Source: Brevundimonas sp. M20 (lineage in GTDB: Bacteria; Pseudomonadota; Alphaproteobacteria; Caulobacterales; Caulobacteraceae). From it: a stretch of 64,000 bases of DNA. Position numbers and translations under genes: made by a program. Positions 52,658-63,714 of this stretch are shown here, piece by piece. The DNA is taken from NCBI RefSeq assembly GCF_006547065.1, contig NZ_CP041243.1:2247001-2311000 (forward strand). The letters run 5' to 3'. Positions within the stretch are counted from its first letter, which is position 1; the number at the start of each line of letters is the position of its first letter. The notes beneath the pieces were generated by a model that worked only from the letters and a program-made list of their open reading frames with translations, was not told where the DNA came from and did not search any database.

Positions 52658-54460
52658 ATGTCCGCCGCCCAGATGATCGACGACACCGCCGCCCACGCCC
52701 CGGCTCCGGGCGCGCAGGGACTGGCCGGGGACGCCGCCTCCCCCGACGCGATCCGCAAGCTGTCGCGGTCGCTGGCCGGAGCCAAATCGATCAAGGCCCA
52801 GCGCAAGGCGGTCGAACTGCTGAAGCTGTCAGTGGCGGCGATTCGCATGGGCGACTTCGACAAGGCCACCCAGAAGGCGCTGGCGGCGCTGGAGCAGGAC
52901 GAGACCCTGGGCGTCGGCTGGCATGTGCTGGCCATCTGTCAGGAGAAGCTGAACCAGTTCGGCCCGGCGATCCACGCCTATGAGGCGGCGCTGAAGCTGC
53001 TGCCCGACGAGATCGACATCGCCCACGATCTGGGCCGACTGGCGCAGCGTCTGGGCTATCTGGACATCTCCGAAAAGCTGCTGGTGAAATTCCTGACGGC
53101 CAATCCGGGGCATGTCGAGGCGATCAACAACCTGGCCTGCGTGCTGCGCGACCAGAACCGGTATTCCGATGCGGTCGAACTGCTGCGGCCCATGCTGCAG
53201 ATCGAAAGCGACAACGCGGTGCTGTGGAACACGCTGGGCACGGTGCTGAACGACGAGGGGCGGCTGGACGAGGCCCTGACCTTCTTCGAGGAGGCCCTGC
53301 GGCTGGACCCGGCCTTCGCCAAGGCGCGCTACAACCGGGCCAACGTCCGCCGCCCGCTGGGCGATGTGAAGGGCGCCATCGAGGATATGGAAGCCGCCAT
53401 GCCGGGCGCCGAGACCGGCTATGAGGTCGCCATGATGAACATGGCCCGCGCCCTGATGATGATGGGCGAGGCCCGCATCCCCGAGGCGTTCGAGGCCTAT
53501 GAGGTGCGTCTGGACCCGAACCTGCCCGATGCGATGCAGGTGGCCGTGGACGCCCCGCGCTGGGAACCGAAGACGCAGGACCCGAAGGGCAAGCGCATCC
53601 TGATCGTCGGCGAGCAGGGCATCGCGGACGAACTGGTCTTCTCCAACTGCGTGCAGGACCTGATCGACGCGGTCGGGCCGGACGGTCAGGTCTATCTGGC
53701 GGTCGAGCAGCGGATGGTCGGCCTGTTCCAGCGCGCCTTCCCGCAAGCGGTGGTGGGCGGACACAAGGCGGTGCGGCTGGAAGGCCGCCTGACCCGCTAT
53801 GTCCCCTTCGCCGAAGAGATCGCCGAGGCCGAGGGCAAGCTGGATTACTGGGTTCCGATCGCCAGCCTGATGGCCGTGTATCGCCGGACGCTGGACAGCT
53901 TCCCCGGACCGCGCCCCTACATCGTCCCCTCCCCCGGGAAGGTCGAATACTGGAAGGGCGAACTGGCCAAGCTGCCCGAGGGGCTGAAGGTCGGGCTGCA
54001 CTGGAAGAGTCTGGTGATGACCGGGGCGCGGGCCGCCTTCTTCGCCGCCGGTTTCCAGCTGTGGGAGCCGATCCTGCGGGCGCCGGGCTGTGTGATGGTC
54101 AATCTGCAGTGCGGCGACGTGTCCGCCGACCTCGAAGCCGCCGAGGCGGCGGGGGTCTATATCTGGACGCCGCCGATCAATCTGAAGGACGATCTGGAGG
54201 ATGTGGCGGCCCTGTCGCTGGCCTGCGACGTGGTGCTGGGGCCGGGCATCGCGGGAACCAATATCGCCGCCGCCACGGGCGCGCGGACATGGATGGTGGC
54301 CGCGCCGGACGACTGGCACCTGATGACCACCGACCACTACGTCTTCTATCCCGAGACGAAAATCTTCGTGCGCAAGGCCGTCAACGGCTGGCCGGAGGTG
54401 ATCGACCGGATGCGGGCGGCGCTGGATCGGGTCGTCGCGGACGGGTGGAACGCCGCCTGA
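52658..54460 (+). CDS. flmG: TPR-containing flagellin glycosyltransferase, FlmG type
   Basis: 600 residues. Residues about 65-270 carry tetratricopeptide repeats (LLPDEIDIAHDLGRLAQRLGY, DNAVLWNTLGTVLNDEGR, LDEALTFFEEALRLDPAFAK). Residues about 300-590 are a GT-B-like glycosyltransferase (KRILIVGEQGIADELVFSN, DVVLGPGIAGTNIAAATGA, TWMVAAPDDWHL). In Caulobacter FlmG binds flagellins by its TPRs and adds pseudaminic acid. Divergence from flbT-flaF-flagellin supports this; the sugar is inferred. Confidence 0.82.
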   Translation: MSAAQMIDDTAAHAPAPGAQGLAGDAASPDAIRKLSRSLAGAKSIKAQRKAVELLKLSVAAIRMGDFDKATQKALAALEQDETLGVGWHVLAICQEKLNQFGPAIHAYEAALKLLPDEIDIAHDLGRLAQRLGYLDISEKLLVKFLTANPGHVEAINNLACVLRDQNRYSDAVELLRPMLQIESDNAVLWNTLGTVLNDEGRLDEALTFFEEALRLDPAFAKARYNRANVRRPLGDVKGAIEDMEAAMPGAETGYEVAMMNMARALMMMGEARIPEAFEAYEVRLDPNLPDAMQVAVDAPRWEPKTQDPKGKRILIVGEQGIADELVFSNCVQDLIDAVGPDGQVYLAVEQRMVGLFQRAFPQAVVGGHKAVRLEGRLTRYVPFAEEIAEAEGKLDYWVPIASLMAVYRRTLDSFPGPRPYIVPSPGKVEYWKGELAKLPEGLKVGLHWKSLVMTGARAAFFAAGFQLWEPILRAPGCVMVNLQCGDVSADLEAAEAAGVYIWTPPINLKDDLEDVAALSLACDVVLGPGIAGTNIAAATGARTWMVAAPDDWHLMTTDHYVFYPETKIFVRKAVNGWPEVIDRMRAALDRVVADGWNAA

Positions 54461-54498
54461 ACGGGGCCGTTGTCTCCCTGAGAAACAGGGAGGCGAAC

Positions 54499-54945
54499 AT
54501 GCCCGAACTCGACGACTACAGGGACGACCAGGAACAGTCAGAAATCTTTGACGAGACCCATCTGGATGACGACGGCGACGGCGATTTCCTGCTGGACGAG
54601 GCGGACCCGGTGCTGGACGTCACGCAGGCGGACGGCGACTCCGACGACGCGCCGTTCGACGAGGACGATCTGGATGAGGTCGAGGACAGCCTCGGCGCCT
54701 CCGGCATCGAGGCCGAGGCTGACGCCCTGCTGGGCGTGGACGGCGAGCGGCTGACCGAGATCGACGGAGAGAGTGGCGGCCAGAGCGGCGCCGACGAGGT
54801 GGAGCTGGTCTATTCCGGCCTGATGCGGAACGCGCGAGGCGCGCAGGCCAGCGCCGCCCACTGGGAGGCCAAGCGCCTGTCAGACGATGACATCACCGAG
54901 CTGGGCTATGGCCCGGACGGCGAAGACGATCACCCCAAAGACTGA
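54499..54945 (+). CDS. Acidic hypothetical protein
   Basis: 148 residues, MPELDDYRDDQEQSEIFDET onward, very rich in Asp and Glu (DEADPVLDVTQADGDSDDAP). The C-terminal part MRNARGAQASAAHWEAKRLSDDDITELGY may be a folded helix. ATG at 54499 follows GGGAGG. Unknown; possibly cytoplasmic. Confidence 0.72.
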   Translation: MPELDDYRDDQEQSEIFDETHLDDDGDGDFLLDEADPVLDVTQADGDSDDAPFDEDDLDEVEDSLGASGIEAEADALLGVDGERLTEIDGESGGQSGADEVELVYSGLMRNARGAQASAAHWEAKRLSDDDITELGYGPDGEDDHPKD

Positions 54946-54956
54946 GGAGAGAGACG

Positions 54957-55169
54957 ATGACGGCTCAATCCGGACATCCGACCCCGACGCAGGAAGACTG
55001 CGATACCAACACCCCGCACGCCAAGCGCGCCAAACCTCTGCACGGCAAACCGGATCAACTTGCGGACAAGCAGCACGACGCCGAGGGCCGGCAGGAGGCG
55101 CTGGTGGATGAGGGGATCGAGGAGACCTTCCCCGCCAGCGACCCGGTGAGCGTGAAGCGGATTACTTGA
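54957..55169 (+). CDS. Small hydrophilic protein with EETFPASDP motif
   Basis: 70 residues ending LVDEGIEETFPASDPVSVKR. This ETFPASDP tail is frequent in small alphaproteobacterial proteins of unknown function. It is 11 bp after the acidic gene and likely cotranscribed. Confidence 0.75.
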   Translation: MTAQSGHPTPTQEDCDTNTPHAKRAKPLHGKPDQLADKQHDAEGRQEALVDEGIEETFPASDPVSVKRIT

Positions 55170-55172
55170 ACC

Positions 55173-55381
55173 AGATCACCTCTCCATCGCCCGCTTCAAG
55201 GCGATGGAGAGGACAGATCGCGCAGCGATCAGGAGGGGGCGACGCAGGAGGTCAGGTATTGGCCGCCGAAACCGGTGCTTGAGATTCCTCCGGCGCTGAC
55301 GGAGCCGCCCTCTCCTGATCGACGCTGACGCGCCGATCTGTCCTCTCCATTCGCTTGAAGAGGCGAATGGAGAGGTGATTT
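55173..55381. repeat. Compound palindromic element with covarying hairpins
   Basis: 48-bp arms (55173-55220 and 55333-55381) are inverted copies. Each arm is itself a hairpin: CTCTCCATCGCC...GGCGATGGAGAG at left, CTCTCCATTCGC...GCGAATGGAGAG at right, differing by paired changes. Inside, CGATCAGGAG faces CTCCTGATCG. It fills the gap between 55169 and cysS. Confidence 0.8.
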
Positions 55382-55384
55382 ACG

Positions 55385-56794
<1,410 letters not shown>

Positions 56795-56956
56795 AGTGAG
56801 GCGATGGCCTTGAGTTTTCTTGCGGGACGGACCGTCCGCCCCATATAGCCGTGCTGCCGCGCGTGCGAACAGCATGTCCGGTCTATAAAGGGAGAGCGGC
56901 GCGCGTCCATCCGGGACCTTCGTTCCGGCGCTACTTCGTCGCCTGAGTTGAGAAGA

Positions 56957-57565
56957 ATGACCGTCACCCCCGTCCTGAGCAGCGACAACGATGAAGTTCA
57001 GCGCCCGTCGCGCGAAGAGGCCCTGAAGGCCGTCCGGACCCTGCTGGCGTGGGCCGGCGACAACCCGGATCGTCCCGGGCTGATCGATACGCCCAAGCGC
57101 GTGGTGGACGCCTATGGCGAGTGGTTCGACGGCTATGACGCCGATCCGGCCAAGGAGCTGGGCCGCGTCTTCGAGGACGTGCAGGGCTATGAGGACATGG
57201 TCCTGCTGCGCGACATCGAGGTGGAAAGCCACTGTGAGCACCACATGGCCCCGTTCCTGGGCAAGGCCTATGTCGCCTACATCCCGAACGAGAAGGTGGT
57301 CGGCATCTCGAAGCTGGCCCGTGTCGTCGAAATCTATTCGCGCCGCCTGCAGACGCAGGAAGTGCTGACCAACCAGATCGCCGACGCCATCGAATCAAGC
57401 CTGGCCCCGCAGGGCGTGGCGATTCTGATCGACGCCGAACACCAGTGCATGACGACCCGCGGCGTCCACCATCGCCACGTTTCGACCATCACGACGCGTT
57501 TCACTGGGGCCTTCAAGACCGATGCGGCGCTGAAGGACCGGTTCCTCAAGCTCGCAAAGGGCTGA
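56957..57565 (+). CDS. folE: GTP cyclohydrolase I
   Basis: 202 residues, GTP to dihydroneopterin triphosphate (first step of folate synthesis). Zinc ligands in [21 protein letters not shown] and [32 protein letters not shown] at 56957 follows GAGAAG; an upstream TTG (56948) is less likely. The 163-bp gap to the next gene shows nothing clear. Confidence 0.95.
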   Translation: MTVTPVLSSDNDEVQRPSREEALKAVRTLLAWAGDNPDRPGLIDTPKRVVDAYGEWFDGYDADPAKELGRVFEDVQGYEDMVLLRDIEVESHCEHHMAPFLGKAYVAYIPNEKVVGISKLARVVEIYSRRLQTQEVLTNQIADAIESSLAPQGVAILIDAEHQCMTTRGVHHRHVSTITTRFTGAFKTDAALKDRFLKLAKG

Positions 57566-57728
57566 ATCGGTTCGCCTGACAGGCGTATTCGGGGCGTGAT
57601 GCGACGCTTCGGAACCTCCGTGACGTCGAAGCCGCTTTACAAGCCGGTTCCGGGACGCCAAGAGACGAACCGAAGCTTTCAGTGACGCTCGCCGCACGAC
57701 GCGCCGGGCCTGATGGAGACACCCACTC

Positions 57729-58163
<435 letters not shown>

Positions 58164-58188
58164 GCTTTTCGCCCATTCAGACGGATCA

Positions 58189-58219
58189 GGGCCGTCTCCT
58201 TCGGGAGGCGGCCCTTTTT
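58189..58219 (+). terminator. Terminator after exbD copy 1
   Basis: GGGCCGTCTCC/GGAGGCGGCCC stem followed by TTTTT, 26 bp after the stop. It would separate the two exbD copies transcriptionally. Confidence 0.88.
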
Positions 58220-58312
58220 CATGCCCCCTTCCCGCCCTGAAACCGCCGCCTGACCCTCGCCAGCTTCGCCTTACCGGCGCAATGCCGCGCCGGCTGACAG
58301 GGAGGATTGGCC

Positions 58313-58753
<441 letters not shown>

Positions 58754-58762
58754 GAGTCAGAA

Positions 58763-58790
58763 GGGCCGCTCCCCGCGAAGGGAGCGGCCC
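58763..58790. terminator. Terminator after exbD copy 2
   Basis: GGGCCGCTCCC/GGGAGCGGCCC around CGCGAA, followed by TCTTGT. It lies between convergent genes. Confidence 0.8.
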
Positions 58791-58816
58791 TCTTGTCGTC
58801 TCTTCGACGGGTCGGC

Positions 58817-59689
58817 CTACTGCACCGACTGGCGGGGCTGGTTCGGGGCCGCGGCGGCGGGCTGATAGGGGCGTTCGCCGGTCGGTTCGGGGGGCGAGGC
58901 CGCCGGACGGGCAGCCGGGCGCGGCGCGGGACGACGGGCGGGCGTCCGCTGGGCGGCCGGGCGCGGCGCAGGCGGCTGGGCGGAGGGCGCGGCAGCGGCA
59001 GGCTGGGGCGTCGGCGCGGCGGCGGCGGCCGGTTCGGGCTCAGCCTGGGCGGCGCGCGAGGCGCGGGCGGCCAGTTCCTGCTGGGCGGCGAAGCGGCGGG
59101 CCAGCTTCTCGGTCAGCGAGCGGGCGGCGTCCGGCTCCATCTGGGCCATGACGGCGGCCAGGGTGCGCGGGCGCATGGCGGCGGCGACGGGCAGGCGGAC
59201 ATCATCATCCAGCGTGGCGAAGACGCGGGCGGCCTCGCGCGGACGCATGGCCGAATAGACGGCGACCAGACGGTCGATCTCTTCCTTTTCCTTGCCTTCC
59301 ACCTGCCCCAGCATGGCGGCGACCTCTCGCTTGACCTGCTCGAGGGCCTGGACGCGGGCGTCCAGCTTCTGCTCGGCGGCGGTCAGCAGGGGCAGCATGG
59401 AGGCCATGTCGGTGTCGCGGGCGTCCAGCTCGGCGCGACGGGCCGACAGCGACTGGATGATCCGCAGCTCGGCCGGGGAGATGCCCGCCTGCTGGGCCAG
59501 TTGCTCGGGCGTCAGGGCGCAGACGGCGGCGGGCGCGTTGGGCGGAGCGCCGGCGGCGGCGGGCACGGCTTCCTCGGCCCAGGCCTTGGCGCCTTCGAAC
59601 AGGCCCGGCGCGACGCCGACGGCGCGCACCAGCACGACGCCGCCGATGGCGACGGCGATCAGGGGCAGAAGGCGGGGAATCCTGGCCAT
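58817..59689 (-). CDS. MotE family flagellar protein
   Basis: 290 residues. N-terminal membrane segment (LLPLIAVAIGGVVLVRAV), a coiled coil (about 90-140) and a MgtE_N/MotE-type domain (VAVYSAMRPREAARVFATLDDDVRLPVAAAMRPRTLAAVMAQM). The C-terminal third is Ala/Pro-rich. The family acts as a chaperone/stabiliser for MotC in rhizobia. Here it is last in fliL-fliM-DUF6468-motE. Confidence 0.82.
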   Translation of the reverse strand: MARIPRLLPLIAVAIGGVVLVRAVGVAPGLFEGAKAWAEEAVPAAAGAPPNAPAAVCALTPEQLAQQAGISPAELRIIQSLSARRAELDARDTDMASMLPLLTAAEQKLDARVQALEQVKREVAAMLGQVEGKEKEEIDRLVAVYSAMRPREAARVFATLDDDVRLPVAAAMRPRTLAAVMAQMEPDAARSLTEKLARRFAAQQELAARASRAAQAEPEPAAAAAPTPQPAAAAPSAQPPAPRPAAQRTPARRPAPRPAARPAASPPEPTGERPYQPAAAAPNQPRQSVQ

Positions 59690-59718
59690 GGGCGGTACTC
59701 AGATCCTCAAGGGGAAGG

Positions 59719-60279
59719 TCAGGCGGCGAACAGATCGTCGTCCAGATTGCGACGCGCCTGGTTGAGGCTTTGCTTCGCAGACTGGTTAGCGGCGCCGTGT
59801 TTGGTCAGGGCGCCGAGGATGGCGTGGACGTTGCCGGCGGCGGCCGAGGGACGGGCTGGAGCGGCCATGCCCTGAATACGCTCGGCCAGCGCCTGCATGC
59901 GGGCGGCGCGGGCGTCGTCCTCGTCCACCGGAGCGGCGGCGACCGGGGCAGGAGCCACGGGACGCGGAGCAGCAGTCGCGGCGGCGGCGCGGGCCGGCGC
60001 GTATTCGCCACCTCGGGCGATCAGGGTCTCCAGCTGGGCCTTGACCTCACGCGCCTTGATAATGCGGTCGTGGAGGAGATCGGTCTCCTGTCCCGAGGCG
60101 CGCAGGGAGGCCAGCGCGGCCTCGGCGCGACCCGCGGCGGTGTTCAGGTCGCTGACGGCCGAGGCAAAGGCCAGCTGGCCCGCGCGCAGGGCGGTCAGCT
60201 TGCGCTCCAGCCGCACGCCGTAGCCGAGCGCCGCGACCAGCAGCAGCATCAGGACGCCATCCAGAATCATGCCGGTCAT
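59719..60279 (-). CDS. DUF6468 family flagellar-operon protein
   Basis: 186 residues. N-terminal membrane helix (ILDGVLMLLLVAALGYGVRLERKLTALR), then a coiled coil region (about 40-100) and an Ala/Pro-rich tail. It begins at the fliM stop (overlapping base), so translation is coupled. Function unknown, but the family is tied to flagellar loci. Confidence 0.8.
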   Translation of the reverse strand: MTGMILDGVLMLLLVAALGYGVRLERKLTALRAGQLAFASAVSDLNTAAGRAEAALASLRASGQETDLLHDRIIKAREVKAQLETLIARGGEYAPARAAAATAAPRPVAPAPVAAAPVDEDDARAARMQALAERIQGMAAPARPSAAAGNVHAILGALTKHGAANQSAKQSLNQARRNLDDDLFAA

Positions 60280-61337
60280 CAGCGCTTTCCCTTCACCAGA
60301 CTGGAGGCGGCCTCGACGTTCACCGGGGCCTCGATACGCACGGCGATATGCTGGCCCTTGCGACCCATGCGGCCGACGGTCAGCGGAATGGACCCGGCGC
60401 GCACCGAGATGGGCGATTCAGGGTTCACGTTCAGCATCAGGGTGTCGCCGACCTTGAAGTCGAGCACCTTGGACAGGGGCAGCTGCTGCTCGTCCAGCAC
60501 GGCGCGGACCTCGGTTTCCGTGGTCCAGAGCTCGGTGGCCAGGTGGCCTTCCCAGATATTGTCGCGGCCGAACTTCTCACCCATGAACTGCTGCAGCAGC
60601 ATCTTCCGGATGGGTTCGAGCGTGGCGTAGGGGAGCAGCAGCTCGATGCGGCCGCCGCGGTCTTCCATGTCGATGCGCAGCTTCACCAGAATGGCGGCGT
60701 TGGCCGGGCGGGCGATGGCGGCGAAGCGCGGGTTGGTCTCCAGCCGGTCCAGATTGAAGTGGACAGGGGTCAGGGGCTCGAAGGCGGCGCGGGCGTCGGC
60801 CAGCACGACCTCGACCATCCGCTGGACCAGAACGCGCTCGATGGTGGTGTAGGGACGGCCCTCGATACGCAGGGCGGCGGTGCCCCGGCGACCGCCCAGC
60901 AGGACGTCGACGATCGAGTAGATCAGGTTCGAATCGACCGTCAGCATCCCGTAGTTGTCCAGCTCCTCGGCGCGGAAGACCGCGAGGATGGCCGGCAGGG
61001 GGATGGAGTTCAGATAGTCGCCGAAACGGATCGAGGAGATGTTGTCGAGGCTGACCTCGACGTTGTCGGAGGTGAAGTTCCGCAGGGAGGTCGTCATCAA
61101 CCGCACGAGACGGTCGAAGACGATCTCGAGCATCGGCAGACGCTCGTAGGAGACCAGCGCCGAGTTGATGATGGCCCGGATGCCCGAGCGCTCGGAGCCG
61201 TCGTCGTCGCCGAGGTCGAAGCCCAGCAGGCTATCGATCTCATCCTGATTGAGGACGCGTTCGGTCGCGATGGGCCGGTCGTCGGCCAGCGGCTCGGCGA
61301 ACGGATCGATGTCGTCGGCGAAGGCGGCGTCAGTCAT
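60279..61337 (-). CDS. fliM: Flagellar motor switch protein FliM
   Basis: 352 residues. N-terminal CheY-binding region LNQDEIDSLLGF, central domain (RLPMLEIVFDRLVRLMTTSL), and C-terminal SpoA domain (ATELWTTETEVRAVLDEQQL...). C-ring component controlling rotation direction. It starts 3 bp after fliL. Confidence 0.95.
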   Translation of the reverse strand: MTDAAFADDIDPFAEPLADDRPIATERVLNQDEIDSLLGFDLGDDDGSERSGIRAIINSALVSYERLPMLEIVFDRLVRLMTTSLRNFTSDNVEVSLDNISSIRFGDYLNSIPLPAILAVFRAEELDNYGMLTVDSNLIYSIVDVLLGGRRGTAALRIEGRPYTTIERVLVQRMVEVVLADARAAFEPLTPVHFNLDRLETNPRFAAIARPANAAILVKLRIDMEDRGGRIELLLPYATLEPIRKMLLQQFMGEKFGRDNIWEGHLATELWTTETEVRAVLDEQQLPLSKVLDFKVGDTLMLNVNPESPISVRAGSIPLTVGRMGRKGQHIAVRIEAPVNVEAASSLVKGKR

Positions 61338-61340
61338 CGG

Positions 61341-61994
61341 CTACTGAACCAGCATTTCTTCGATCAGCACGGCGTCGACCTTGCCGGGCGCGGCGATCAG
61401 GTTGACGCGGCGCAGGATCTCGGCGCGCAGCTGGAAGGTGCCGGAGGAGCCGGCGAGATCTTCCGGGCGCAGCTCGCGCAGGAAGCCCTGGAACATGTCC
61501 TGCATCCGCGGCATCTCGCCCTGCAGATGGGTGGCCAGCTCGGGGTCCTGCATCTCGAGCGTCAGCTTGAGCTTCAGATAGGACGGGCGGCCGTTGGCCG
61601 ACTGGATGTTCACCAGCAGGTCCGGCAGGGTGTAGAAGGTGACGCCGTCGGGGCCTTCGGCGATCGTGCCCAGCGAGGGATCAGCCTCGCCCTCGGCGCC
61701 GCCGCCGTGACCGCCGCCTTCCTTTTTCCCGGCCTTCTTGCCGTGGCCGCCCTCTTCCTTCTTTTCAGCGCCGTGGTCGCCGCCGCCGTGATCTTCGGCG
61801 GGCGCGGATTTGGGCTGCATCATCACAAAGGCCGCGGCCCCGCCGCCACCCAGAACCAGCACGGCGGCCGGAATGATGATGAACAACAGGGGCAGCTTCT
61901 TCTTGGCGGGCGCGCCTTCGCCATCCCCGGCCTCACCGTCGGTGACGGCCGGCAGATTGGCATCCGCGTCCTTCTTCTTGCCCAGTTTCAGCAT
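61341..61994 (-). CDS. fliL: Flagellar basal-body associated protein FliL
   Basis: 217 residues. One membrane helix (LPLLFIIIPAAVLVLGGGGA), then a long His/Gly/Lys/Glu-rich linker (EDHGGGDHGAEKKEEGGHGK), then the FliL periplasmic domain (FYTLPDLLVNIQSANGRPSYLKLKLTLEM). The linker is unusually long. FliL surrounds the stator. First gene of the reverse-strand flagellar operon. Confidence 0.93.
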   Translation of the reverse strand: MLKLGKKKDADANLPAVTDGEAGDGEGAPAKKKLPLLFIIIPAAVLVLGGGGAAAFVMMQPKSAPAEDHGGGDHGAEKKEEGGHGKKAGKKEGGGHGGGAEGEADPSLGTIAEGPDGVTFYTLPDLLVNIQSANGRPSYLKLKLTLEMQDPELATHLQGEMPRMQDMFQGFLRELRPEDLAGSSGTFQLRAEILRRVNLIAAPGKVDAVLIEEMLVQ

Positions 61995-62061
61995 GCGCCC
62001 CGCGCCCCGAGAATCTCAGGCTCCCAATTCAGCCGGGTTTGGTTAACGAGCCGTTTACAAT

Positions 62062-62076
62062 CGGCAAATCCTGCCG
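62062..62076. promoter_or_regulatory. Candidate FlbD (ftr-type) enhancer site
   Basis: Dyad CGGCA-AATCC-TGCCG in the fliL-flgF divergent gap. It is close to the ftr sites bound by FlbD in Caulobacter and lies about 95 bp upstream of the predicted flgF transcription start. It may activate flgF and repress fliL. Confidence 0.65.
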
Positions 62077-62130
62077 GGCGCCAAAACCGGCTTTGCGGCT
62101 GAAATGCCCGCCACCACTGGATTAACCCTG

Positions 62131-62147
62131 TTGGCACGACCGTTGCG
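62131..62147 (+). promoter_or_regulatory. flgF: Sigma-54 promoter of flgF
   Basis: TTGGCACGACCGTTGCG matches the -24/-12 consensus (TGGCAC-N5-TTGC) exactly, 27 bp before the GTG start. Class III flagellar genes in Caulobacter use this sigma factor. Confidence 0.9.
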
Positions 62148-62173
62148 AGGCGTTTGGGCGAAAGGAGCCGCCC

Positions 62174-62911
62174 GTGGAAAACGCCGCCTACGTTGGATTG
62201 TCACGCCAGATGACGCTTCGCCGCGAGCTGGACATCGTCGCGAACAACATCGCCAACGCTGACACCAACGGCTTCAAGGTCGAACAGCTGCTGGTCGGCG
62301 AGGAGGTGGGCGAGCGCGCCCGCAACGCCTTCGTCCGCCCCGGCGTCAGCTTCGTGCTGGACAATGGCGTGGGCCGGGACTTCAGCCAGGGCTCGCTGGC
62401 CCAGACCGGCCGCCCGCTGGATTTCGGCATCGAGGGCGAAGGCGCCTTCTTCACCGTGCAGGACGGCGCCGGGCTGGCCTACACCCGCGACGGGGCCTTC
62501 ACCCTGGACCCGACCGGACGCCTGACCACCAAGCAGGGCGCGGCGGTCATGGGCGACGGCGGCGAGATCGTTCTGGACCCGACACGCGGCGAAATCTCGG
62601 TCGGCGCCGACGGCACCATCACCCAGGACGAGGAAGTCGTCGGCCGCCTGTCGGTCGTGCGCTTCGACACCCTGGGGGCGCTCGAGAAGAGCGGCGACGG
62701 CCTGTACCGCAACGCCTCCAACGCCGTGAGCACCGAGGCGACCGACGCCAGCGTTCGTCAGGGGATGCTGGAAGGCTCGAACGTCAATCCGATCCTCGAG
62801 ATCACCAATCTGATCGAGATCCAGCGCGCCTACGAGAGCGTCAGCCGGATGATCGAGAACACCACCGACCTGTCCAAGCGCGCCGTCGAGCGCCTTGGTC
62901 GGGCGTCCTAA
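62174..62911 (+). CDS. flgF: Flagellar basal-body rod protein FlgF
   Basis: 245 residues. N-terminal rod motif (YVGLSRQMTLRRELDIVANNIANADTNGFK) and C-terminal motif (NPILEITNLIEIQRAYESVSRMI). Proximal rod. GTG start at 62174 with AAAGGAG upstream. Expressed from the sigma-54 promoter at 62131. Confidence 0.95.
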   Translation: MENAAYVGLSRQMTLRRELDIVANNIANADTNGFKVEQLLVGEEVGERARNAFVRPGVSFVLDNGVGRDFSQGSLAQTGRPLDFGIEGEGAFFTVQDGAGLAYTRDGAFTLDPTGRLTTKQGAAVMGDGGEIVLDPTRGEISVGADGTITQDEEVVGRLSVVRFDTLGALEKSGDGLYRNASNAVSTEATDASVRQGMLEGSNVNPILEITNLIEIQRAYESVSRMIENTTDLSKRAVERLGRAS

Positions 62912-62925
62912 GGGAGGACCGGGAC

Positions 62926-63714
62926 ATGCGTGCGCTCAGAACCGCGGCTTCGGGCATGGCCGCCCAGCAGCTGAACGTCGAGGTCATCTCGAACAACATC
63001 GCGAACATGAACACCGTCGGCTACAAGCGCCAACGGGCCGAGTTCCAGGACCTGCTGTACCAGAACCTCGAGCGGATGGGCGCGCAGTCGTCCACGCAGG
63101 GGACCGTGGTGCCGACGGGCATCCAGATCGGCGCGGGCGTGAAGGCCGGGGCCGTGTATCGCGTGACCGATCAGGGCACCCCCACCCAGACCGGCGGCAT
63201 GTACGACATGGCCATCGACGGTCGCGGCTATTTCCAGGTGCTGATGCCCTCGGGCGAGACCGCCTACACCCGCGCGGGCAATTTCGCGATCAACGGCGAA
63301 GGTCAGCTGGTCACCGACGACGGCTATGCGGTGCAGCCGAACATCAACATCCCGCAGGATGCGGTTGATGTGCAGATTTCGAAGTCCGGTCAGGTGCAGG
63401 TCTTCACCGACGGCAACACCACCCCGCAGGTGGTCGGCCAGATCGAACTGGCCTCCTTCTTCAACGAGGCGGGTCTGGAAGCCATCGGTGACAATCTGCT
63501 GCTGGAGACGGCGGCGTCCGGCCCGGCCAATGTCGGCGCGCCCGGCGAGATCGGCTACGGCGACATCCTGCACAAGTTCACCGAAGCCTCGAACGTCGAT
63601 GCGGTGTCGGAAATCTCGGCCCTGATCATCGCCCAGCGGGCCTATGAGATGAACTCCAAGGTCATCACCACCGCCGATCAGATGCTGTCGGTCAGCGCGC
63701 AGGTGAAGTCGTGA
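62926..63714 (+). CDS. flgG: Flagellar basal-body rod protein FlgG
   Basis: 262 residues, MRALRTAASGMAAQQLNVEV with NNIANMNTVGYKRQRAEFQD, the FlgG-specific insert, and VSEISALIIAQRAYEMNSKV. Distal rod. It follows flgF by 14 bp with GGGAGGA. Its stop overlaps the flgA start (GTGA). Confidence 0.96.
   Translation: MRALRTAASGMAAQQLNVEVISNNIANMNTVGYKRQRAEFQDLLYQNLERMGAQSSTQGTVVPTGIQIGAGVKAGAVYRVTDQGTPTQTGGMYDMAIDGRGYFQVLMPSGETAYTRAGNFAINGEGQLVTDDGYAVQPNINIPQDAVDVQISKSGQVQVFTDGNTTPQVVGQIELASFFNEAGLEAIGDNLLLETAASGPANVGAPGEIGYGDILHKFTEASNVDAVSEISALIIAQRAYEMNSKVITTADQMLSVSAQVKS

Noticed and set aside
52829..54337. A 502-codon reverse open frame opposite flmG
   Set aside because: Forward TPR and glycosyltransferase motifs are convincing; the reverse frame has none.
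60348..62102. A 584-codon forward open frame across fliM and fliL
   Set aside because: Shadow of two well-conserved reverse-strand flagellar genes.
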